Part shown: positions 6,229-11,455 of the stretch, piece by piece | Numbering within the stretch: position 1 is the first letter of the stretch | How the letters are laid out: every line of letters begins with the position of its first letter | Assembly: GCA_039936115.1 (NCBI GenBank) | Contig: JBDTIZ010000008.1 | Span: forward strand, 1-11,455 | DNA from: DATIJJ01 sp039936115 | GTDB lineage: Bacteria; Pseudomonadota; Gammaproteobacteria; DSM-16500 | Direction of reading: 5' to 3' | Length of the DNA stretch: 11,455 bases | Made by a program: the position numbers and the translations under genes | The notes under the pieces: generated by a model | Told to the model about the DNA's origin: nothing | Databases searched by the model: none | The model's input: the letters and a program-made list of their open reading frames with translations, nothing else

Positions 6229-8598
6229 TTAATACAACCCACCTTCAGGTGTCGCCGCAGCAGCAGAATTAGCATCTCCAGGTTGGGCAGCTGTTGCAGT
6301 CGGTCTTTTATCTTCATCCGGCACATAAGGCGTCATAAAATATTCAAACTGTGCGACCGGATCATTAGACTGCGCCCGTTTGCCCGTCAAAGGATCAATC
6401 TTAATGCTGACGATACCCGTCGGTTGATTCAACACATGCTCAGCTTTTCCTTGCAGTGCGACTTGCATGAAATTCATCCACACAGGCAGCGCAGCGGTTG
6501 CGCCGTATTCATGGAGCGATTGAGGTTGATCGAAACCCACCCAAGCCAGAGCCACTAAATCTGGGTTATAACCCACAAACCAGGCATCAACTTGATTTTG
6601 TGTGGTTCCTGTTTTTCCAGCCAGATCATTCCGTTTTAAACTTCGCGCTTCAAATGCAGTGCCGTGTTGAATCACATCATGCAATGCAGAGGTAATCAGA
6701 AATGCGTTTTGGGCGCTAATTGCTCTTGGCGCATGGGTGTTGTCAGGAGTTGTGCAGTCACCGCAAACTGTTAATGGCTTTGCCTGATATAAAATATTAC
6801 CTTGGTTGTCACGAATATTATCAATCGCAAAAGGCACTACTTTGAAACCGCCATTAGCAAACACGGCGTAACCTGTGGCCATCTGCAGAGGTGTTACACT
6901 CGCAGTTCCAAGCGCCAGCGAAAGTGTCGGTGGCAGTTGCGATGGGCCAAAACCAAAACGTTGTGCAAACCCAACCGCATAAGGAATTTTGATTTGATCC
7001 AATAAACGGATTGAAACTAAGTTGATAGAGTGAATCAGAGCTTCACGTAATCGGGTGGGTCCAAAGAAACGTTTTTCATCGTTTTGCGGGCGCCATAAGC
7101 TATTATCAGTTGGATTTTCAACTACAATAGGCGCGTCATTAATAACGGTTGCCAGGGTATAGCCTTGATCAAGCGCGGCTGAATAAATAAACGGTTTGAA
7201 GCTAGAGCCCGGCTGACGTTCCGCCGAAGTAATGCGATCAAAATTGCTATATTGGAAATCAAACCCGCCAACTAACGCAAGAATCGCACCATCCATTGGA
7301 TTCAACGTGACAAGCCCCGCTTCTGCTTTAGGAATTTGTGCGAGACGCCAGTTTTGATTTGTAGGTTTATTAATGCGAATCAGGTCACCTAATTTCACAA
7401 TATCACTTGATTTGTGTGGCCGTGGGCCAAGAAAATTCGCATTGATTTGTGGACGTGCCCATGCAAGTCCCTGCCACGGAATAATGATCAAACTACCATC
7501 GGAGCGTAATGCGGTTACAGTTTGCGAAGTCATATCGACCACAACAGCAGGTTCAAGCCCGCCGAGAACAGGGATCGTATTTAAGATTTTTTCCCATTCC
7601 TGCATGCCACTTAAATTAGGCGAACCAAGGTTGCGCTCAGGCCCGCGGTAACCATGACGTTGATCGTAATCAATCAATCCATCGCGCACTGCTTGATTAG
7701 CAATTTCCTGCAAATGACTGTCAATCGTGGTGTAAACCAAAAAGCCTCTAGTATCTACATCGTCACCATACATTTGTTTTAATTGCTGGTGGACTAAGTC
7801 TGCTGCATAGAGTGCTTTTACTTGGGTTTGCAAATTATGATAGTGGGCGTCAACGGGTACTGAAAGAGCTGTTTTATAGACTTTTTCATTGATATAACCG
7901 ACTTCAAACATACGTGATAACACATGGTCGCGACGTTTTTTTGCAGCGGTTGGGTTAGCTAATGGATTGAGCGCAGAGGGTGCTTTGGGCAAACCTGCTA
8001 ACACGGCATATTGATCCAGTGAAAGTTGATCGAGTGTTTTGCCATAGTAAATTTGTGCTGCCGCAGCTACACCATAAGCGCGATTGCCAAAAAATATTTT
8101 ATTGAGATAAAGCTCAAGTACTTTTTGCTTGCTGAGTCTATGGTCGATTTTTAAAGCGAGCAAAATTTCACGTAATTTGCGGCCAAAGGTCTTTTGCGGA
8201 TTTAAATAAAAGCCGCGCGCAACTTGCATGGTAATCGTGCTGCCGCCTTGAATTTTTTTGCCTGTCGTAATCAAAATCAAGCTGGCGCGGATAAGTCCCG
8301 GAATATCGATACCTGGGTGTTGGAAATAACGCTGATCTTCGGTGGCTAATACAGCTTGAACCAATAAAGGCGGAATTTTGTCATAAGGCACAGGAATACG
8401 GCGTTTATCACCATATTCAGTAATGAGCTTTCCATCGCGCGTTAGAACTTGTAATGGCACTTGTAATTGAATCGTGCTGAGCGCGTTGATGTCAGGGAGT
8501 TGAAACTCAATATAATAACCGATACCTACGATTAAAATGCCGCTCACGACGAGGGAGAAAATAAAGAGTTTTTTAAAGAGCCGCCAAATGTATGCCAT
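6229..8598 (-). CDS. mrcA: Bifunctional penicillin-binding protein 1A (transglycosylase/transpeptidase)
   Basis: A 789-residue class A PBP that polymerises glycan strands and cross-links peptides in the periplasm. An N-terminal anchor is at about 9-30. The GT51 transglycosylase domain (about 50-230) has the catalytic Glu87 in ATEDQRYFQHPGID, then GGSTITMQVARGFYLNPQKTFGRK, LALKIDHRLSKQKVLELYLN and GNRAYGVAAAAQIYYGK. A linker and OB-like domain (about 315-425) separates it from the transpeptidase domain, which has all three motifs: S465-S-F-K468, S524-I-N526 and K662-T-G664. The presence of the OB insert and the overall layout point to PBP1A rather than PBP1B. The C-terminal tail is rich in Ala, Pro and Thr. 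It is somewhat shorter than the E. coli protein. The start is chosen at MAYIWRLFKKLF just before the anchor; there is no clear ribosome-binding site. It is divergent from pilM, as is common in gammaproteobacteria. Confidence 0.95.
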   Translation of the reverse strand: MAYIWRLFKKLFIFSLVVSGILIVGIGYYIEFQLPDINALSTIQLQVPLQVLTRDGKLITEYGDKRRIPVPYDKIPPLLVQAVLATEDQRYFQHPGIDIPGLIRASLILITTGKKIQGGSTITMQVARGFYLNPQKTFGRKLREILLALKIDHRLSKQKVLELYLNKIFFGNRAYGVAAAAQIYYGKTLDQLSLDQYAVLAGLPKAPSALNPLANPTAAKKRRDHVLSRMFEVGYINEKVYKTALSVPVDAHYHNLQTQVKALYAADLVHQQLKQMYGDDVDTRGFLVYTTIDSHLQEIANQAVRDGLIDYDQRHGYRGPERNLGSPNLSGMQEWEKILNTIPVLGGLEPAVVVDMTSQTVTALRSDGSLIIIPWQGLAWARPQINANFLGPRPHKSSDIVKLGDLIRINKPTNQNWRLAQIPKAEAGLVTLNPMDGAILALVGGFDFQYSNFDRITSAERQPGSSFKPFIYSAALDQGYTLATVINDAPIVVENPTDNSLWRPQNDEKRFFGPTRLREALIHSINLVSIRLLDQIKIPYAVGFAQRFGFGPSQLPPTLSLALGTASVTPLQMATGYAVFANGGFKVVPFAIDNIRDNQGNILYQAKPLTVCGDCTTPDNTHAPRAISAQNAFLITSALHDVIQHGTAFEARSLKRNDLAGKTGTTQNQVDAWFVGYNPDLVALAWVGFDQPQSLHEYGATAALPVWMNFMQVALQGKAEHVLNQPTGIVSIKIDPLTGKRAQSNDPVAQFEYFMTPYVPDEDKRPTATAAQPGDANSAAAATPEGGLY

Positions 8599-8752
8599 AA
8601 ATAAGTTTTAAATTCTAATAATAATCTTGCATTTTACTACAAAAATCACCAATATATTAAGCTATTCTTTCATCCCAGCTTAAATTTTCAACGACAATGC
8701 CTGCTATTCCCTTTGTTTATCGTTTTTGTACCTCTTGATACAGCCACGTTCT

Positions 8753-8789
8753 GCTTTTATGGAGGTGAACATATCGGTTCGCCCCCCAC
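8753..8789. repeat. Degenerate single family A repeat in the PBP1A-pilM spacer
   Basis: GCTTTTATGGAGGTGAAC, then ATATCG, then GTTCGCCCCCCAC follows the family A pattern of the copies at 6159-6190 and 11288-11319 with several substitutions. Only one copy is present, with no opposed partner. The 235-base divergent spacer 8599-8833 holds this repeat and must hold promoters for both genes, but I could not pick out a convincing -35/-10 pair on either strand. Confidence 0.7.
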
Positions 8790-8833
8790 GATTTAATTCC
8801 TATTCCCCTATCAATTACTCGGAGATTTACTAT

Positions 8834-9766
8834 TTGAAATCATTTTTTCGAAACAACCAAGCCATGCGAGTGGGTCTCGCCTTACGACAAGATCAATTCA
8901 GTTTGATTAAGCTAAAACAAACAGCAGAAAAACGCAGTCTCGAATCATTTGCCTCTATCGATTTACCAGCAGGTTCCATTGTAGATGGGAAGGTCAATCA
9001 TCACACACAGGTCTTGCATGCGATAAAAAAACTGGTGGATATAACAGAGAGTCATAACTGTGTGGCTGCCATAAGTTTGCAAGCCTCTTCTGTGATTAAC
9101 AAACGCATCACGCTGCCAAGTTATTTGAACGAGTTAGAGTGCGAAACAGAGCTTACAACTAATCTCGCTTATTATTTTCCAGGCATACAGGAGGAGCTGT
9201 CCGTTGATTTTGTGCGAGGCGAATACGATGCGTCGGAAAATACAGCGCTGCTGATTGCAGCACGTACCGAGCAAATAAATGCTTATATCTTTGCAGCAGA
9301 ACAAGCAGAATTGAAAATTCGCGTAGTTGATGTTGATCTTTATGCCATTGCACGCGCAATTTATTTTGCCAATAGATTCGCGACTTCACAGAGAATTGCC
9401 ATTTTAGATATTGATACAAATACGGCGCAATTAATTGTATTGCTGGCGAAAAAAATTATTTTCACTCATCAAGTTATGATTCATTCAGATGACGCTTTAG
9501 CTCAACAACTTAAACGCGCGTTGCAATTATTTTCAACCGCTACCGAGCAGTCGTCGATCGAGAAAATTTTTTTAACCGGAAAAGTAGATCTGATTACGCA
9601 CGCAAAACAACTCATTGAAGAAGAATTATTGTTAGAAGCAGAGCTTGCCAATCCTTTTAACTACGTAGAATCAGAGCCTGCGATATCAAGAGACGTTTTG
9701 CAACGGACAGCGCCAGAATTTTTAACTGCCTTCGGTTTAACATTGCGGAGTTATCCGAGATGGTAG
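8834..9766 (+). CDS. pilM: Type IV pilus assembly protein PilM (divergent)
   Basis: A 310-residue actin-fold protein of the cytoplasmic face of the pilus alignment complex. PilM features are NKRITLPSYLNE (89-100), the following segment ending YYFPGIQEELSVDF, LLIAARTEQINAYI (139-152), LKIRVVDVDLYAIARAI (160-176), EAELANPFNYV (268-278) and FLTAFGLTLRS (296-306). The usual N-terminal DIGSSS-type phosphate motif is replaced by VGLALRQDQFSLIKL, the second phosphate loop reads DIDTNTAQ (192-199), and the usual glycine pair before the last helix is FLTGK (246-250), so nucleotide binding is doubtful. The TTG at 8834 is chosen: GGAG lies 9 bases upstream and the protein then begins with the expected short basic leader. 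An ATG at 8726 would read through a repeat, and an ATG at 8864 would leave almost no leader. It overlaps pilN by 7 bases. Confidence 0.85.
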   Translation: MKSFFRNNQAMRVGLALRQDQFSLIKLKQTAEKRSLESFASIDLPAGSIVDGKVNHHTQVLHAIKKLVDITESHNCVAAISLQASSVINKRITLPSYLNELECETELTTNLAYYFPGIQEELSVDFVRGEYDASENTALLIAARTEQINAYIFAAEQAELKIRVVDVDLYAIARAIYFANRFATSQRIAILDIDTNTAQLIVLLAKKIIFTHQVMIHSDDALAQQLKRALQLFSTATEQSSIEKIFLTGKVDLITHAKQLIEEELLLEAELANPFNYVESEPAISRDVLQRTAPEFLTAFGLTLRSYPRW

Positions 9767-10269
9767 AAATTAATTTATTACCTTGGCGAAGGTATGTGTA
9801 TGCAAAGAAGCAAAGAAAGCTAAAATCTTTTTACTTAAGCATCGCGGCGTTACTTGGATTGATCGTGCTTTGCGCGCATTTGATTTTGATGCACAAAATA
9901 AAGAACAAGACGAATTATAATGCCGATTTAGACAGTCAGCTTTCAGCGATGACCTCTGCAACGCATCAGCGTTCTCGTTCACTGCGACACAATGAAAACA
10001 TAGGGCAAAAAATCTATGCAACACAGCAATGGGTATCGGCACTTTTTACTAAAATGGGTTATTTGAATTTATATCATATTCAGTTGATAAAAATGCATTA
10101 CGCGAATGACAATCTCAGTCTGAGTGGTCGTATGCATTCAATGACTGACTTGTTGCGTTGGGTAAGTGAACTGAATGCGAAAAATTCCAATCGATTTAAG
10201 ACGCAGATTGTCAACATAAAAAACATAGAAAAATCGGATGCAGAGCAGTTTGATTTGGATATCCAATAA
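9760..10269 (+). CDS. pilN: Type IV pilus inner-membrane assembly protein PilN
   Basis: A 169-residue bitopic protein. The N-terminus MVEINLLPWRRY carries the INLLPWR motif that binds the groove of PilM. One membrane segment follows (about 25-44), then a periplasmic coiled-coil stretch (about 48-90) and a ferredoxin-like C-terminal part with LSLSGRMHSMTDLLRWVSELN (113-133). PilN pairs with PilO in the periplasm and links PilM to the rest of the machine; this is family knowledge. The retained INLLPWR suggests the PilM contact is kept despite the altered PilM. The start overlaps the pilM stop (ATGGTAG, 7 bases), indicating coupling. The length is slightly below the common size. Confidence 0.9.
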   Translation: MVEINLLPWRRYVYAKKQRKLKSFYLSIAALLGLIVLCAHLILMHKIKNKTNYNADLDSQLSAMTSATHQRSRSLRHNENIGQKIYATQQWVSALFTKMGYLNLYHIQLIKMHYANDNLSLSGRMHSMTDLLRWVSELNAKNSNRFKTQIVNIKNIEKSDAEQFDLDIQ

Positions 10270-10284
10270 TGACGAGAAGAATAA

Positions 10285-11154
10285 ATGCAAATCATGGTGC
10301 AATTGAAAGCTTTAATAGTGATGGTTTTTTTAATTTTAATAATAGGAATACTTGATATCAAAAATTTAGTGTCACGACACATTGTGTTACAACAAAATAC
10401 CCTGTTGCTCGAACATAAAATCTCAGATGCCAAAGAATATCTTCAGCAGGAAAAAGAAAAACCGATAGATGATCAACTTACTCATACAGGAAATAGATTA
10501 AACAATATTTTTGATGCAATAAGAGAGTCGCATCTTGTCATGCAATCAATTCAACCGACTGAAAATCAGATCGCGCTGGGTGAAGGTTCTTTAACCTATA
10601 ATTTGTTGTTGCAGGGAGATTTTAATCAAGTGGTCAGTTTTTTTAAAAATCTAGAAGAGTATCACGTGTCATATTTGATAAATCATTTTGAATTTTCGGC
10701 AGAAAATAATCATTGGAATTTTTCTATTGAGTTGAGAGTGTTTAATCATTATTTTAAGTCGAGTCGGCAAAAATCGAGTTTTGTTTTTGATGCTGATCGT
10801 GAGAATTGGTTAGATCCATTTTGCTATGATTATTTCAGGGATATCACATATTCTTCTACTGCAGTAACTGATAGGGTTTCAATTAAACAACTTAAATTAG
10901 TGGGTTATTTGCAGCAAAAAAATCAACTGAGTGGAATTGTGTTGATGCCAAATGGCGAGTCGATAACTGTATTGGCGGGCGATCGATTGGGCATTGAGCA
11001 GGCGGATATCATGAAGATTACAGAAACAGAATTGGTGCTGCGAGTGAAGAATGGCGAGTGGATTTTGAAGAATTTATCGAGAAGTGAGGTGCAGTCAAAA
11101 CCGATGCCAAATTCACTGGATACCGCGGACAAGCTGCGGTACGACAGCTTTTAG
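10285..11154 (+). CDS. pilOP: Fused PilO-PilP type IV pilus assembly protein
   Basis: A 289-residue protein that joins two normally separate pilus proteins in one frame. Residues 7-25 are a membrane segment, 28-60 are a likely coiled coil, and about 70-155 match the PilO periplasmic domain (LTYNLLLQGDFNQVVSFFKNLEEYHVS). From about 175 to 268 the PilP domain follows: WLDPFCYDYF resembles the RSPF region, then IKQLKLVGYLQQKNQLSGIVLMPNG, ITVLAGDRLG and ELVLRVKNGEWI match the PilP beta-domain. PilP is normally a lipoprotein contacting the secretin PilQ; its signal and lipobox are absent here, and the PilO membrane helix would anchor it. The last 16 residues (MPNSLDTADKLRYDSF) are encoded largely by a family D repeat. 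The start at 10285 has only weak upstream GAGAAG. An ATG at 10269 overlapping the pilN stop opens a different, 28-codon frame. Confidence 0.85.
   Translation: MQIMVQLKALIVMVFLILIIGILDIKNLVSRHIVLQQNTLLLEHKISDAKEYLQQEKEKPIDDQLTHTGNRLNNIFDAIRESHLVMQSIQPTENQIALGEGSLTYNLLLQGDFNQVVSFFKNLEEYHVSYLINHFEFSAENNHWNFSIELRVFNHYFKSSRQKSSFVFDADRENWLDPFCYDYFRDITYSSTAVTDRVSIKQLKLVGYLQQKNQLSGIVLMPNGESITVLAGDRLGIEQADIMKITETELVLRVKNGEWILKNLSRSEVQSKPMPNSLDTADKLRYDSF
11106..11149. repeat. Repeat family D copy overlapping the 3' end of pilOP
   Basis: ACTGGATACCGCGGAC (11115-11130) continues as AAGCTGCGGTACGACAGC. TACCGC (11121-11126) and GCGGTA (11136-11141) form the arms of a short palindrome. The reverse complement of 11115-11129 is identical to window bases 1-15, and the similarity extends through 11106. 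Part of the right half (GTCGTACCGCA) recurs at 11324-11334. The repeat is translated as the last residues of PilOP. Confidence 0.7.
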
Positions 11155-11217
11155 GAATAGATCGAAATAAAACCCCTTTTCCTCCGCTGTTGTACTGGCG
11201 TTGTTGCAGACTTTTTT

Positions 11218-11319
11218 GCTTTTGTAGGGGCGAACCTGTGTGTTCGCCCTCTCTATCGAAGAAATAATGTTGCATATTTAGGCCGTTGGGCGAACACATA
11301 GGTGCGCCCCTACAATAGC
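11218..11319. repeat. Head-to-head pair of family A repeats downstream of pilOP
   Basis: Two 32-base copies (11218-11249 and 11288-11319) are reverse complements at 29 of 32 positions, with a 38-base loop. The left copy has GTAGGGGCGAACC and GTTCGCCC, and the right the mirror image with GGTGCGCCCCTAC. The layout matches the pair at 6099-6190 with a different loop. It lies in the 258-base gap between pilOP and the next gene; only AATAG (not a T-run) follows the stem on the plus strand, so termination is less obvious than at 6099-6195. Confidence 0.85.
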
Positions 11320-11375
11320 CGCCGTCGTACCGCATAAGCGCTAACCTAAGGAAGATGCCAAAATCAAATAATTTT

Positions 11376-11411
11376 AATACACTTCTTTCCAATATGGAAA
11401 GGAGTTGTATT
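11376..11411 (+). promoter_or_regulatory. Hairpin burying the ribosome-binding site of the last gene
   Basis: AATACACTTCTTTCC (11376-11390) pairs with GGAAAGGAGTTGTATT (11396-11411) around the 5-base loop AATAT: 15 pairs, including one G-T, with a single bulged T at 11406. The Shine-Dalgarno sequence AAAGGAG (11398-11404) lies wholly in the right arm, and the ATG follows at 11413. If formed in the mRNA, the stem would block ribosome access. A DNA-level operator is an alternative reading. Confidence 0.55.
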
Positions 11412-11412
11412 A

Positions 11413-11455
11413 ATGGATGTGAGTTCGGATGAAAATTGGCATGTTTTGTTATCGC
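11413..11455 (+). CDS. Start of a truncated gene, product unknown
   Basis: ATG at 11413 has a near-ideal AAAGGAG 8 bases upstream and stays open to the window end, giving only MDVSSDENWHVLLS. In most type IV pilus operons the secretin gene pilQ follows pilP, so pilQ is the positional guess. The visible residues do not show the hydrophobic signal peptide a secretin would need, and 258 bases with a repeat pair separate it from pilOP. The product cannot be decided from 14 residues. Confidence 0.45.
   Translation, partial: MDVSSDENWHVLLS

Noticed and set aside
6035..6558. Two ORFs crossing the 6099-6190 palindrome (minus 6035-6223 and plus 6121-6558)
   Set aside because: Their sequence is repeat translation plus antisense of pdxB or the PBP1A gene, with no ribosome-binding site or domain character.
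8735..8763. TTGATA with TATGGA, 17 bases apart, as the pilM promoter
   Set aside because: The -10 match is poor and falls inside the repeat remnant, so no promoter is called.
10098..10433. 111-codon minus-strand ORF across the pilN-pilOP junction
   Set aside because: It is antisense to two well-supported pilus genes and Cys/Ser/Ile-rich without domain features; a shadow frame.
11018..11392. 124-codon minus-strand ORF under the end of pilOP and the following repeats
   Set aside because: It runs through the family A pair and antisense to the well-supported PilP domain; the protein looks like no family and shares only repeat-derived text (GSPLQK) with another false ORF.
11355..11432. 25-residue leader-peptide candidate (MPKSNNFNTLLSNMERSC...) reading through the 11376-11411 hairpin
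   Set aside because: Its AAGGAAG lies directly against the ATG, too close for normal initiation, and no amino-acid run suggests attenuation. Translation through the stem would be a possible control mechanism, but the evidence is too thin.

Overview
The window reads as chromosomal DNA of a gammaproteobacterium of low to moderate G+C. The gene content (qmcA-nfeD, rubB, ubiC-ubiA, pdxB, and a PBP1A gene divergent from pilMN...) is housekeeping and gammaproteobacterial. Together with the dense small palindromic repeats it would fit Legionellales/Coxiellaceae-like bacteria, but that assignment is inference from style and gene order and was not checked by a search. I see no tRNA, rRNA, transposase, prophage or CRISPR array.

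Layout. 1-74: end of a repeat (family D) cut by the window edge. 75-533 (-): small membrane protein with a bacterial PH domain. 632-2003 (+): qmcA and nfeD, overlapping by 8 bases. 2004-2351: no gene, but an elaborate nested palindrome with a 20-base tandem array and a perfect 49-base inverted repeat, lying between convergent genes. 2350-3498 (-): rubB-type NAD(P)H-rubredoxin reductase. 3499-3623: divergent promoter region with a perfect 17-base-arm palindrome (family C). 3624-6087 (+): ubiC, ubiA and pdxB, overlapping by 10 and 4 bases. 6088-6228: head-to-head pair of family A repeats between convergent genes. 6229-8598 (-): bifunctional peptidoglycan synthase PBP1A. 8599-8833: divergent spacer with a worn single family A copy. 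8834-11154 (+): type IV pilus assembly genes pilM, pilN and one ORF fusing PilO and PilP. 11155-11412: gap holding another family A pair, then a hairpin that buries a strong ribosome-binding site. 11413-end: start of one more gene, cut by the window.

How the genes work together. ubiC and ubiA are the first two committed ubiquinone steps (chorismate to 4-hydroxybenzoate, then prenylation). pdxB belongs to pyridoxal-phosphate synthesis. PBP1A and the pilMNOP inner-membrane alignment complex share a divergent spacer, an arrangement common in gammaproteobacteria. Both act at the cell envelope.

The least ordinary content is the four families of small palindromic repeats (A-D below), the PilO-PilP fusion, a PilM that has lost the usual nucleotide-binding signatures, and the hairpin masking the ribosome-binding site at 11376-11411. 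I did not find a clear new defence or mobile system.
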